This document shows, one piece after another, positions 1 to 7,895 of a stretch of DNA of 64,000 nucleotides. Position 1 is the stretch's first letter. Every line of letters starts with the position of its first letter. A model generated the notes under the pieces. The model worked only from the letters and a program-made list of their open reading frames with translations, did not search any database and was not told the origin of the DNA. The stretch is from Cyclobacteriaceae bacterium (lineage in GTDB: Bacteria; Bacteroidota; Bacteroidia; Cytophagales; Cyclobacteriaceae), in assembly GCA_016787605.1 (NCBI GenBank), contig JAEUUE010000030.1:1-64000 (forward strand), in the 5' to 3' direction. The position numbers were made by a program, and so were the translations under genes.

Positions 1-417
1 CGAATCGGGGTGGTACTAAGCCGTGAAGGAGGGGCGCTTGCCGAAATCGTGCGGCCCATCCGCTGGGGGTTAGGCGCACCGTTGGGCGATGGCCGGCAAC
101 TCATGAGTTGGATTCATATCGATGACCTTTGTGCGCTGTTCATTTACGCGATGGATCATCCTGAGATGAACGGAGTCTATAATGCGGTTGCACCCACGGT
201 GACCACGAATCAAGAGCTTACCCGGGCTATTGCGGCCCGGCTTCGCCGGAGAATTCTCTTGCCTCCGGTACCCGCATTCGTTTTGCGCGGACTGCTGGGC
301 GAGATGGCCGACCTCGTAGTTAAAGGAAGCAAGGTTTCTGCACAGCGCGTGCTTCAGTCAGGATTTCAATTCCGGTTTGGACGCCTCGGGGAGGCCCTGG
401 ATGATTTGCTCTCCTGA
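1..417 (+). CDS. TIGR01777 family NAD-dependent epimerase, C-terminal part (5' truncated)
   Basis: The frame is already open at base 1, so this is the tail of a gene that begins outside the window. The visible part contains the substrate-domain segment WIHIDDLCALFIYAMDH followed by GVYNAVAP, which is characteristic of the TIGR01777/YfcH (SDR39U1-like) branch of extended short-chain dehydrogenases. The Rossmann NAD-binding glycine motif and the catalytic Tyr-Lys would lie upstream. The C-terminal DUF1731-like region with basic RLRRRILLPPVPAF ends in LDDLLS and a TGA. Substrate unknown in this family; a cytosolic oxidoreductase or epimerase role is inferred from the fold only. The next gene starts 66 bp downstream on the same strand. 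Confidence 0.85.
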   Translation, partial: RIGVVLSREGGALAEIVRPIRWGLGAPLGDGRQLMSWIHIDDLCALFIYAMDHPEMNGVYNAVAPTVTTNQELTRAIAARLRRRILLPPVPAFVLRGLLGEMADLVVKGSKVSAQRVLQSGFQFRFGRLGEALDDLLS

Positions 418-483
418 CCTTCTGGTTCTGGCCAATCACAATAACCTATTTTTTCTATCTTGGTCGACTGTACCCCGTGAATT

Positions 484-1233
484 ATGGCAAAAAAGAAAAA
501 GAACGGTGAAGAGCTGATGAAGCAGGCGCTCGAGGAGGAGCATAAGATTCGCAAAGCGTTCAAGGACAAAGACTGGTCGGAGATCAAGAGTTCAGACTCC
601 TGGGTGATCTTCAAGGTGATGTCGGAGTTTGTGGAGGGCTTTGAGAAACTGGCCAAGATCGGTCCTTGCGTCACCATCTTCGGATCCGCCCGCGTCAAAT
701 CAGGCCATCCGTATTACAAGATGGCTGAGGAGACTGCCTTTCATCTGGTACAGCACGGATATGGAGTCATTACCGGCGGAGGGCCCGGGATCATGGAGGC
801 AGGCAATAAAGGGGCACACCGCGCCGGCGGTAAATCCGTGGGGCTCAATATTTTTCTTCCCTTTGAGCAAAAAGGGAACCCCTACATCGACGCCGACAAG
901 CTGATCACCTTCGACTATTTCTTCGTGCGCAAAGTGATGTTTGTCAAATATTCCCAGGGATTCATCGTGATGCCTGGAGGGTTTGGCACGCTCGATGAAT
1001 TGTCGGAGGCCTTGACGCTAATCCAGACGAAGAAGATCGGGCGATTCCCCATCGTGCTCGTGGGCAAGAAGTTCTGGGGCGGCCTTACCGAATGGTTCAG
1101 GAAGGTGCTTGTCCACGAGGCGATGATTCATGAGGAAGACCAGCTGCTTTTCAACCTGGTTGATACGCCCGAAGAGGCCGTCAAGGTGATCGACGATTTC
1201 TACGCCAAGTACCTGCTTTCACCCAACTTTTAA
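484..1233 (+). CDS. LOG-family (TIGR00730) nucleotide 5'-monophosphate phosphoribohydrolase
   Basis: A 249-residue protein with the lysine-decarboxylase-like Rossmann fold of the LOG family. The diagnostic signatures are FGSARVKSGHPYY, the glycine loop GGGPGIMEAGNKGA, and the catalytic PGGFGTLDEL. Family members release free bases from nucleoside 5'-monophosphates, for example cytokinin riboside monophosphate, or act on AMP/other nucleotides; which substrate is used here cannot be read. The N-terminal 60 residues are charged (KKKKNGEELM) and longer than in short LOG proteins. A TATCTTGG at 456-463 is one mismatch from the phylum's -7 box. A second, shorter LOG paralogue lies at 63114-63656. 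Confidence 0.88.
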   Translation: MAKKKKNGEELMKQALEEEHKIRKAFKDKDWSEIKSSDSWVIFKVMSEFVEGFEKLAKIGPCVTIFGSARVKSGHPYYKMAEETAFHLVQHGYGVITGGGPGIMEAGNKGAHRAGGKSVGLNIFLPFEQKGNPYIDADKLITFDYFFVRKVMFVKYSQGFIVMPGGFGTLDELSEALTLIQTKKIGRFPIVLVGKKFWGGLTEWFRKVLVHEAMIHEEDQLLFNLVDTPEEAVKVIDDFYAKYLLSPNF

Positions 1234-1298
1234 CCAGCGGAAAACCTCAAATTTCCCATCCAAACGTTGGTTTTGGTCAGAATTTTCACTTTTTGAAA

Positions 1299-1324
1299 CC
1301 TTTATCGTAATATTACGATAAAGG
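1299..1324. promoter_or_regulatory. 26 bp perfect palindromic operator upstream of arsR
   Basis: Bases 1299-1324 read identically on both strands, with the dyad centre between 1311 and 1312; the core is ATCGTAATATTACGAT. The right edge is only 3 bp from the arsR ATG at 1328. ArsR/SmtB repressors bind imperfect AT-rich dyads over their own promoters, so this is almost certainly the autoregulatory operator. The arm length and perfection are seen; the binding is inferred. Confidence 0.85.
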
Positions 1325-1327
1325 ATT

Positions 1328-1654
1328 ATGGGCTTAGCAAAGACAGAGGAATTTACCCTGGAGCAGAACGAACTGGCCGCCATGGCCAAGGCGTTGGGGC
1401 ATCCGGCACGGATCGCCATTCTTCAGTTTCTGATCCGGAAGCAGTCATGCATCTGCGGCGATATCGTGGAAGAACTTCCGCTGTCACAGTCGACCGTATC
1501 GCAGCACCTGATGGAACTGAAGAGAGTGGGGCTCATCCAGGGCAGCATTTCGGGCCCCCGCATTTGTTACTGCATTGACCCGAAGGCGTGGCTTCGGCTG
1601 AAACAATCGCTGACGAATCTCCTGGATAGTTTCCAGGATCCTGCCTGTTGCTGA
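1328..1654 (+). CDS. arsR: ArsR/SmtB family metalloregulator
   Basis: A 108-residue winged-helix repressor. The N-terminal half has KALGHPARIAILQFL, then a cysteine pair in SCICGDIVEE preceding the recognition helix LPLSQSTVSQHLMEL, and the wing GLIQGSISGPRICYCI. It ends in a further Cys pair (DPACC). In this family arsenite or antimonite binding to Cys residues near the recognition helix releases the repressor from DNA. It heads a tight operon with arsM and a sigma factor, behind a perfect 26 bp palindrome, so arsenic-induced autoregulation is the natural reading. The end overlaps an alternative upstream start of the next frame, but the preferred arsM ATG is 32 bp downstream. Confidence 0.93.
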   Translation: MGLAKTEEFTLEQNELAAMAKALGHPARIAILQFLIRKQSCICGDIVEELPLSQSTVSQHLMELKRVGLIQGSISGPRICYCIDPKAWLRLKQSLTNLLDSFQDPACC

Positions 1655-1686
1655 GACGAAACCAGGAAACCAACAACATCAACAAT

Positions 1687-2532
1687 ATGGAAACCCAACA
1701 AGGAACACAGCTAAAGGATCTCGTGAAGGAAAAGTATGGTCAGATTGCTGACCAGAGCAAGGAAACCAACGCGACCAGTTGTTGCGGAGCCGGAGGCTGC
1801 GGGACCATGGACTACACCATCATGGCAGACGACTATACTTCCCTGGAAGGATACGTGAAAGATGCTGACCTCGGATTGGGATGCGGTTTGCCTACAGAGC
1901 ACGCCTTGATCAAGGCCGGAGACACGGTCGTTGACCTGGGCTCCGGAGCGGGTAACGACTGTTTCGTGGCCCGATCGTTGACCGGACCATCGGGGAGGGT
2001 CATAGGAGTCGATTTTACGGACCGCATGATTGAGCGGGCCCGGGAAAACGCCAGGAAAATGGGGTTCTCGAACGTGGAATTCCGGCAAGGCGATATCGAG
2101 AACCTTCCCCTCGGCGGCGGAGTGGCCGATGTAGTCGTGAGCAACTGTGTGTTTAACCTGGTTCCCAATAAGAAGCAGGCCTTTGCCGAAACATTCCGTG
2201 TCCTGAAACCAGGCGGTCACTTCAGCATCTCGGACATCGTGCTTTCGGGTGAACTTCCGGAAGGGCTTCAGAAGTCGGCGGAAATGTACGCCGGCTGTGT
2301 GGCCGGAGCCATCCAGAAGGAAGAATACCTGGCGCTGATCCGCGACGCCGGCTTCAAGAACCTACGCCTTCAGAAGGAGAAGCGGATTGAAATCCCTGAT
2401 GAAATCCTCCTGCAATTCATTGATGCAGCCGCACTGAACGATTTCAAGTCGGGCAAATCCGGCATATTCAGCATCACCGTTTACGCCGAGAAGGGCGAAG
2501 CCTGCTGTGCACCGGGTTGCTGCGGAAACTGA
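1687..2532 (+). CDS. arsM: Arsenite S-adenosylmethionine methyltransferase
   Basis: A 281-residue cytosolic enzyme that methylates As(III) using SAM, for detoxification. The SAM site is VVDLGSGAGNDCF (residues 81-93) with acidic VIGVDF. The three conserved As-binding cysteines are present: Cys66 in LGLGCG, Cys154 in SNCVFNL and Cys204 in YAGCVAGA. Extra Cys clusters flank the core: SCCGAGGCG near residue 31 and CCAPGCCGN at the C terminus, which may pre-bind arsenite. The ATG at 1687 is preferred over an in-frame start at 1648 because the latter would overlap arsR and add an Asn-rich stretch not typical of the family. It ends in TGA overlapping the next ATG by one base. Confidence 0.95.
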   Translation: METQQGTQLKDLVKEKYGQIADQSKETNATSCCGAGGCGTMDYTIMADDYTSLEGYVKDADLGLGCGLPTEHALIKAGDTVVDLGSGAGNDCFVARSLTGPSGRVIGVDFTDRMIERARENARKMGFSNVEFRQGDIENLPLGGGVADVVVSNCVFNLVPNKKQAFAETFRVLKPGGHFSISDIVLSGELPEGLQKSAEMYAGCVAGAIQKEEYLALIRDAGFKNLRLQKEKRIEIPDEILLQFIDAAALNDFKSGKSGIFSITVYAEKGEACCAPGCCGN

Positions 2533-3077
2533 TGCGACGCGATGGGAAGGATATAGAGGGAGACGGTTGGAGCCAGCTGCGTCGGGATTTGGTTCGATTG
2601 GTGAGAACAAAATCCGGAGACAGGATGCTGGCCGAGGACATTGCCCAGGAGGTCTTTCTTCGATACCGGAGCAGAGGGACTCAGTTGAAGGACCCTGCCA
2701 AACTGCGTAACTGGCTGTTCCGGATCGCGATTCATCTGTTGGCCGATCATTATCGCGCACGTCAAAAAACCATGGCGGTGGTCCCCGATCAGTCAACTGA
2801 TCCGGACGCTGACTTTACTTCTTGTGCAGCGGATTGTTTGAGGGAAGAACTCCAGTCCCTCCCGGAAACCTATCGAAGCCTGTTGCAAAAGGCGGAGTTG
2901 GAGAATATCGCCCAGATTGAGCTGGCCAGGCAATTTCAATTAAGTTATTCAGGACTCAAGTCACGCGTCCAGCGCGGACGCAAGATGCTCCGTGATCGGC
3001 TTGAGCAAAAGTACCGCCTGGAGGCGGACACCTACGGCAATATTGTCCGGTGTGAAGCCCGAGTCGGCCCCAAATGA
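2532..3077 (+). CDS. SigZ-like ECF RNA polymerase sigma factor of the arsenic operon
   Basis: A 181-residue sigma-70 family protein. Region 2 is seen as LAEDIAQEVFLRYRSR followed by LRNWLFRIAIHLLADHYRAR; region 4 as LPETYRSLLQKAELEN and the helix-turn-helix IAQIELARQFQLSYSGLKSR with a basic tail QRGRKMLRDRLEQ. This resembles the SigZ subgroup often found beside arsM in Bacteroidota (from memory of the family, not searched). The ATG at 2532 overlaps the arsM stop (TGATG), implying translational coupling; a TTG at 2517 is an alternative. No anti-sigma gene is adjacent, so control is probably through ArsR. Its regulon is unknown. Confidence 0.88.
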   Translation: MRRDGKDIEGDGWSQLRRDLVRLVRTKSGDRMLAEDIAQEVFLRYRSRGTQLKDPAKLRNWLFRIAIHLLADHYRARQKTMAVVPDQSTDPDADFTSCAADCLREELQSLPETYRSLLQKAELENIAQIELARQFQLSYSGLKSRVQRGRKMLRDRLEQKYRLEADTYGNIVRCEARVGPK

Positions 3078-3090
3078 ATAAACGTCCAGA

Positions 3091-3116
3091 AAAAAAGAGC
3101 GGGGTTACCCCCGCTC
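3091..3116 (-). terminator. Rho-independent terminator, minus strand
   Basis: An 8 bp stem GAGCGGGG (3097-3104) / CCCCGCTC (3109-3116) with a 4-base loop is followed, reading the minus strand, by six T residues (A run at 3091-3096). Orientation therefore serves minus-strand transcription from ggt and/or the mini-ORF at 3126-3173. On the plus strand, after the sigma factor gene, there is a hairpin but no T tail. Confidence 0.8.
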
Positions 3117-3125
3117 ATGGGACGT

Positions 3126-3173
3126 CTAGCAGCAACCGCCACCGCAACAGCCCGGGTCATTTGAATTGATCAT
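3126..3173 (-). CDS. Putative 15-residue Cys-rich mini-protein
   Basis: The minus strand encodes MINSNDPGCCGGGCC followed by TAG, 9 bp before a minus-strand terminator. The tail, two Cys pairs separated by three Gly, echoes the CCAPGCCGN end of ArsM encoded just across. The frame stays open back to the ggt stop codon (3285), but the only ATG is at 3171-3173. A hairpin TGCGAC/GTCGCA (3194-3210) precedes it. No promoter box was recognised, so it may be read from the ggt transcript. Function unknown; thiol-based metal or arsenic binding is only a guess. It may be a chance frame. Confidence 0.35.
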   Translation of the reverse strand: MINSNDPGCCGGGCC

Positions 3174-3284
3174 TTTGAAATAGGTTTTGTTTCTGCGACT
3201 GTGTGTCGCATAGCTATGACGGAGTTGACTGAAAAAAGACGCAGAATCTTTTGCCCGGCTTACCCGCAGGGTTAGCCCTTCAGC

Positions 3285-5147
3285 TCACCACCCGAGCCCA
3301 TAATCTTCCCCGTGATTGCTCGAACCACCCCAGAAGGTGCCGTGGCGCCAATCAAACCAAATGGCATTAACGGGTCCGCTGGTCCGGTCTTCATAGCTGA
3401 TCCGATAACCCATCCGGCCCAGTTCCTTTCTCACGTAGGGCGGGGTTTGCGTGTTCAGGGTGATCGCACCCGGCCGCTTTTCGTGATCGCCAAAAGATGA
3501 ATACATCTGATAGGTCTTGAAGCTAGGGGCCTCGCAAGATTCCTGCACGGTCATGTTGAACTCTACCATGTTCAGGAAAAACTGAATCAGTAGCTGATCC
3601 TGCTCATCGCCGGCCTGTTTGGCAAAGGAGAGGTAAGGTTTACCGTCTTTGAGCGCCATACTGGGCGTCAGGGTCACCCTCGGACGTTTCCCGGGTTCAA
3701 CCACGTTGAACGGGTTTTCGCTGGCCTCCAGGACAAAGGACTGCATGCGTTGGCTCATCCCTATGCCCGTGTTTCCGGCGATGCAGGCAGGCACCCAGCC
3801 GCCACTCGGCGTAATGCTCACGACCCATCCTTCTTTGTCGGCAGTCTCCACTGAGGTAGTGCCGGCTGTGAATGATTCCAGGAACTTCTCATCCATGGGA
3901 CGATAGGAAGGCAGCAGAGAAGATTGGGTATTGCCCCATTTACGAATTGCATCCTGGTAAGGATTTTGTTTTCCCTCAAAGGGATACGGATCCCCGGGTC
4001 CCGCCTTGGGATCGTTCATCTCCCAGTTGATGAGTTTGCTTCTTTCCCTGGCGTACTCCTTGGAGAGCAATCCCTTCATCGGCTCTTCCGGCGCGAAAGC
4101 GGGATCGCCATAATAAAAGTCCCGGTCAGCAAACGCGAGGTTCATGGCCTGGTACAACGTGTGGATATAACGCGCCGAATTATAGCCCATGCTTTTGAGA
4201 TCGAAGTTCTCCAGGATGTTCAGGGTCTGCAACATGACCGGGCCCTGGGTCCATTGCTGAAGTTTGTAGACTTCGATGCCACGGTAGGTGGTCATCATCG
4301 GTTCTTCAATCTTTACTTTCCAGTTGGCCAGGTCCTGCTCCGTAATCAGGCCACCTTGTTCCTGGCAGCCGCGCGCAAACTCTTTGGCGATGTCGCCTTT
4401 GTAGAATCGGTCGTAGGCCGCGTAGATGGCTTCCTTGCGGCTCTTCCCTTTTTTCAGGGCTTGTTGTTCCGCCTCGACCAGTTTCTGAAGGGTGGCCAGC
4501 AGATCTTTTTGAACAAAAATTTCTCCTGCATCCGGAGCCTCCCGTTTTTCACCGGGGTGGGTGAGGAACACCTTCGCGGAGTACGGCCACTTCTTGATTT
4601 CGGCTTTTCCTCGTTCGATGCTGTTGGCGGTCTGGGCTTCGATCGGGTATCCTTCAGCCATTTGCATGGCGGGAGCCAATACGTCCTTCAGGCTCATCGT
4701 GCCGTACTCGGCCAGCATAGTCATCAGGCCACCCGGAGTACCCGGAGTTACGGCAGCCAGGGGTCCGTATTGCGGAGGGTACTTGTAGCCCTTTCCCTTG
4801 TAGAATTCCGGTGTAGCTCCGGTGGGCGCAACGCCCAGCGCGTTGATGGCAATTACCTTCTTCAGTTTGGGGTGGTAGATCAGCGCCTGGGTCTCTCCAC
4901 CCCAGCTGAGAACATCCCACATGGTACAGGTAGCCGCGAGCATGGCGCAAGCAGCGTCCACGGCATTTCCTCCCTTATGGAAGGTGGCGGCCCCCGCCGT
5001 GGCGGCCAGCGGTTTGCCCGTAATAGCCATCCAATGGCGCCCGTGGAGAGGCGGCTTCTGCGTGCTTACCGGGAGGTTATTAAACTCCTGGCCGAACGTG
5101 AGCGTCGCAGCGGCCAGGATACCAAGAATCGAAAGAAGTGGTTTCAT
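3285..5147 (-). CDS. ggt: Secreted gamma-glutamyltransferase (glutathione hydrolase)
   Basis: A 620-residue N-terminal-nucleophile hydrolase with a signal peptide (MKPLLSILGILAAATLTFGQ). It cleaves gamma-glutamyl bonds of glutathione and related compounds in the periplasm. The precursor should self-cleave before the catalytic Thr in FTAGTTSVET; the Thr pair is residues 430-431, so the predicted large and small subunits are about 43 and 21 kDa. Further family signatures are ARYIHTLYQAMNLAFADRDF, ITPSGGWVPA and GKRPRVTLTPSMAL. A TATATTTG box sits 19 bp upstream of the ATG. It is a single-gene unit; 5-oxoprolinase, which would process a gamma-glutamyl-cycle product, is far away at 50849-54640. 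Confidence 0.93.
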   Translation of the reverse strand: MKPLLSILGILAAATLTFGQEFNNLPVSTQKPPLHGRHWMAITGKPLAATAGAATFHKGGNAVDAACAMLAATCTMWDVLSWGGETQALIYHPKLKKVIAINALGVAPTGATPEFYKGKGYKYPPQYGPLAAVTPGTPGGLMTMLAEYGTMSLKDVLAPAMQMAEGYPIEAQTANSIERGKAEIKKWPYSAKVFLTHPGEKREAPDAGEIFVQKDLLATLQKLVEAEQQALKKGKSRKEAIYAAYDRFYKGDIAKEFARGCQEQGGLITEQDLANWKVKIEEPMMTTYRGIEVYKLQQWTQGPVMLQTLNILENFDLKSMGYNSARYIHTLYQAMNLAFADRDFYYGDPAFAPEEPMKGLLSKEYARERSKLINWEMNDPKAGPGDPYPFEGKQNPYQDAIRKWGNTQSSLLPSYRPMDEKFLESFTAGTTSVETADKEGWVVSITPSGGWVPACIAGNTGIGMSQRMQSFVLEASENPFNVVEPGKRPRVTLTPSMALKDGKPYLSFAKQAGDEQDQLLIQFFLNMVEFNMTVQESCEAPSFKTYQMYSSFGDHEKRPGAITLNTQTPPYVRKELGRMGYRISYEDRTSGPVNAIWFDWRHGTFWGGSSNHGEDYGLGW

Positions 5148-5166
5148 AGGTTCGACATTAGGTAAT

Positions 5167-5174
5167 CAAATATA
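5167..5174 (-). promoter_or_regulatory. -7 promoter box (TATATTTG) of ggt
   Basis: A perfect match to the Bacteroidota -7 consensus TAnnTTTG on the minus strand, 19 bp before the ggt ATG. No clear -33 TTTG is visible about 20 bp upstream. Confidence 0.6.
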
Positions 5175-5232
5175 GGGGGTCTGGGATGACCTGCAGGGGA
5201 AAAGTGAGGAACGGCTACTCCCCGCAAAATGC

Positions 5233-5240
5233 TATGTTTG
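5233..5240 (+). promoter_or_regulatory. -7 promoter box (TATGTTTG) of the nucleoside phosphorylase gene
   Basis: A perfect TAnnTTTG lies 24 bp before the ATG at 5265. It overlaps an alternative in-frame ATG at 5229, which argues that 5229 is not the start. No -33 element is evident. Confidence 0.6.
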
Positions 5241-5264
5241 AGCACCCATAGAGGGCCAACTCGT

Positions 5265-6080
5265 ATGCTTGATCACATCCAGGAAGCCAGCAAATTCATC
5301 CGCGACCACGGGGTGGTTGCCCCTGAAGTCGGGGTAATCCTCGGCACCGGACTGGGAAGTCAGTTCGTCAAGGAGATCCGGAATCCTATCAGTATTAACT
5401 ACAATTCCATCCCCCACTTTCCGATTTCCACCGTCGAGTACCACAAAGGCAAACTGATCTATGGAACCGTGAAAGGAAAAAAGGTATTGGCCATGCAGGG
5501 TCGCTTTCATTATTACGAGGGTTACAGCATGCAGCAGATCACGCTTCCGGTTCGCGTGATGAAGATGCTGGGCGTTAAATACCTGCTGATCTCCAACGCG
5601 GCCGGCAACATGAACCCCAAGTGGAAGAAAGGTCAGTTGATGCTCATCGATGATCATATCAACCTCCTCCAGGATAACCCTCTCCGTGGGCATAACGTGG
5701 AGATCTTTGGTCCACGCTTCCCGGACATGAGCCAACCCTATTCGTCCAAACTCAACAAGAAGCTCCTGAGTATTGCCAAAAAGCGAGGCATCCGGTTGAA
5801 TGTCGGGGTGTATGTTGCCGTCATGGGCCCAAACCTGGAGACGAGAGCCGAATATCGATTTCTTCACCGGATCGGCGCCGATGCGGTAGGAATGAGTACC
5901 GTCCCGGAAGTCATTGTTGCCAACCACATGTCCATGCCGTGCTGCGCGATCTCCGTACTGACGGACGATTGCGACCCGGACAACCTCCAGCCCGTGGATC
6001 TGCGTCAAATTGTAGAAACGGCAGGAAAGGCTGAAAAACGCCTTACCGAGCTGTACATCGAGCTGATATCGAAGATCTGA
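5265..6080 (+). CDS. Purine nucleoside phosphorylase, trimeric PNP type
   Basis: A 271-residue cytosolic enzyme that phosphorolyses inosine and guanosine to free base and ribose 1-phosphate in purine salvage. Signatures: phosphate loop VILGTGLGSQF, QGRFHYYEGYSMQQ, ISNAAGNMNPKWKKGQLMLI, and the base-binding YVAVMGPNLETRAEYRF with VGMSTVPEVIVANH; the second motif DDHINLLQDNPLRG matches low-molecular-mass PNPs. The start at 5265 is chosen because a promoter box overlaps the earlier ATG and the family begins near here. Divergent from ggt with only 117 bp between the two starts. Confidence 0.93.
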   Translation: MLDHIQEASKFIRDHGVVAPEVGVILGTGLGSQFVKEIRNPISINYNSIPHFPISTVEYHKGKLIYGTVKGKKVLAMQGRFHYYEGYSMQQITLPVRVMKMLGVKYLLISNAAGNMNPKWKKGQLMLIDDHINLLQDNPLRGHNVEIFGPRFPDMSQPYSSKLNKKLLSIAKKRGIRLNVGVYVAVMGPNLETRAEYRFLHRIGADAVGMSTVPEVIVANHMSMPCCAISVLTDDCDPDNLQPVDLRQIVETAGKAEKRLTELYIELISKI

Positions 6081-6158
6081 GCCGTTCCCTGGGTATGGCG
6101 TTTGCAACCTTGGAGGCTAAAGAAGCGTCTTACGGGTATCATCAAAACAGCCATTCCC

Positions 6159-7022
6159 ATGAAGACTCTTGTTTCAGCCTTTTTTCTGTTGTGTGCCGTT
6201 ACGGCCTCCGGTCAGACCAAGGATGGAATCTTCCAGTTGGACAAGTACTACAAAATGACGCCGAGAGGCATCGTAAAATTGAGCTCATCGGACGCGAAGG
6301 TGTACATCACCGGGTCTTCCCGGATCGATGCTCACGTAAAGATCTACCGGCAGGTAACCACGAAGGGCGTGGTGTTTGGCCAGGAGGAGTTCACCGTGGA
6401 TGTACTTGAAGAGGATGGCAACCTCACCATCCGTGAGCGCTCCAATTCGACAGCCGTGGGAATGATCGGGTACCACTACGAGAAATATGAGATCACGCTT
6501 GAGGTTCCGGAGGGAGCAAGCTTGCAGATCCGGGGGGATGATGGAGACTACCGGGTACGGAACGTGAACGGAAGCATTTCGATGGATATTGATGATGCTG
6601 ACGTCGAACTGTCCGCGTGCTCAGGCAACGAATTTCGCTTCCGGCTCGACGACGGCGACATTGTCATGGACGGAGGGAAGGGAAAGCTCGACATTGATGC
6701 AGACGATGCCGATGTCCGCATCACCGGTGCCCAGTTCACTTCCATTCTGGCGGATGTAGATGACGGCGACTTCCAGATCGAAACCACCCTGGCCGACCAG
6801 GGTGAATACATGATTAATGCCCAGGACGGGCTGGTGGCCATGACGATTACCGGCGGCGGAGGACAGTTCAATGTCCGCCATGATGATGCGCGGGTGATCA
6901 CAGAGGGCGACTTCAAACAGGTGGACCGTTCGGAGGGCCGCACGACGCTGGTACTGGCCAACGGAAATGCGAAAGTCGACATTCGCTCCGATGACGCCCG
7001 GGTGCGCCTCGTGAGCCGTTAA
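6159..7022 (+). CDS. Secreted DUF4097-like beta-solenoid protein with periodic Asp ladder
   Basis: A 287-residue exported protein (signal peptide MKTLVSAFFLLCAVTASGQ). The mature part alternates short beta-strand repeats typical of DUF4097 putative adhesins. A striking ladder of acidic turns recurs about every 18-19 residues: DDGD at 127, DDAD at 145, DDGD at 164, DDAD at 182, DDGD at 201, and DDAR at 242 and 278, with weaker QDG and SEG turns in the intervening positions. This implies stacked coils with a column of Asp, possibly binding Ca2+ (inference). The ATG at 6159 is chosen because it begins the signal peptide. Function unknown; the gene follows pnp by 78 bp and ends 6 bp before a convergent gene. 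Confidence 0.75.
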   Translation: MKTLVSAFFLLCAVTASGQTKDGIFQLDKYYKMTPRGIVKLSSSDAKVYITGSSRIDAHVKIYRQVTTKGVVFGQEEFTVDVLEEDGNLTIRERSNSTAVGMIGYHYEKYEITLEVPEGASLQIRGDDGDYRVRNVNGSISMDIDDADVELSACSGNEFRFRLDDGDIVMDGGKGKLDIDADDADVRITGAQFTSILADVDDGDFQIETTLADQGEYMINAQDGLVAMTITGGGGQFNVRHDDARVITEGDFKQVDRSEGRTTLVLANGNAKVDIRSDDARVRLVSR

Positions 7023-7028
7023 TCCAGA

Positions 7029-7886
7029 CTACACATCGCAGATCCTGATCGCGTTGCGCAGTGAGGCGATTTTGTCGGGGCTGCTGGGGATGAATTCCTG
7101 GGCTACATGGCCGGTAAAGCCGGTATCGACGATCGCCCGCATAATGGCTGGGTAGTATAACTCCTGGCGTTCGTCAATTTCATTTCTTCCGGGAACTCCG
7201 CCAGTGTGGTAGTGCGCGATATACTTTGCGTTGGCCCTCAGCGTGGCAATCACATCGCCCTCCATGATCTGCATATGGTAGATATCATACAGCAGCTTGA
7301 AATGGGGCGATCCCAGTTTTTCACATAGCGCCACTCCCCAGGCGGTGTGATCGCACTGGTAATCCTTGTGGTCCACCTTGCTGTTGAGTAATTCCATGCA
7401 GATGGTGATGCCGTTAGCGGAAGCGATTTTCAGGACGGGTTCCAGGCCGCGGGCGCAATTCTCCAGTCCCTGGGCAGCAGTAAGCCCCCGGGCGTTGCCG
7501 CTGAAGCAGATCACATTCTTCAGGCCGGCATCGGCGGCTTTTGGGATATTCTCGGCATAATCTTTAAGCAACGTGAAATGCAGATCCGGATCGTTGAATC
7601 CTCGGGTCAGCCCGATCGGGGAAGCATAGGCCATGGCGCAGGTGAGCCCATAGCGGGCAGCCACCGCCCATTGATCGGACCGGAGCAGGTCGATGGAGGA
7701 GATTCCGATTTCTTTGGCTGCCTCGCAGAGTTTCTCAAGCGGGATGTCATCATAACACCACTGACAGACGGAGTGGTTGATATTCTTTTTTAGCGGGGCA
7801 GGAGTTTCCATAGCGGAGGCAGAGGAGGGAAGTAAAGCAGAGCCGGCAAGGCCTGCAAGCGATTGTAGTGCGGTCTTTCTGTCCAT
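7029..7886 (-). CDS. Exported hydroxypyruvate-isomerase-like TIM-barrel protein
   Basis: A 285-residue xylose-isomerase-like (AP endonuclease 2 superfamily) barrel. The conserved metal-site segments are visible: CMELLNSKVDHKDYQCDH, KLLYDIYHMQIMEGD, and IAHYHTGGVPGRNEID with the last-strand Glu in HVAQEFIPS. The spacing matches hydroxypyruvate isomerase (COG3622). Unlike cytosolic Hyi it has an N-terminal signal-like stretch (RKTALQSLAGLAGSALLPSSASA), reminiscent of a degenerate Tat signal. It starts 9 bp after the amidohydrolase gene and is probably co-transcribed with it. Substrate unknown. A second exported barrel protein of this superfamily is at 59709-60635. Confidence 0.82.
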   Translation of the reverse strand: MDRKTALQSLAGLAGSALLPSSASAMETPAPLKKNINHSVCQWCYDDIPLEKLCEAAKEIGISSIDLLRSDQWAVAARYGLTCAMAYASPIGLTRGFNDPDLHFTLLKDYAENIPKAADAGLKNVICFSGNARGLTAAQGLENCARGLEPVLKIASANGITICMELLNSKVDHKDYQCDHTAWGVALCEKLGSPHFKLLYDIYHMQIMEGDVIATLRANAKYIAHYHTGGVPGRNEIDERQELYYPAIMRAIVDTGFTGHVAQEFIPSSPDKIASLRNAIRICDV

Positions 7887-7895
7887 CGATATGGG

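Noticed and set aside
1648..1686. Upstream in-frame start for ArsM
   Set aside because: It would overlap arsR and add an Asn-rich segment (NNINN) not seen in the family; the ATG at 1687 fits better.
3126..3287. Read-through or selenocysteine at the ggt TGA to add the Cys-rich tail
   Set aside because: The Ggt end (DYGLGW) looks like a family C terminus and no SECIS-like or read-through context was recognised; the mini-ORF has its own ATG.
3924..5165. A long open frame (413 codons) on the plus strand opposite ggt
   Set aside because: It is a mirror of the ggt coding sequence, has no family features, and lies fully within a well-supported gene.
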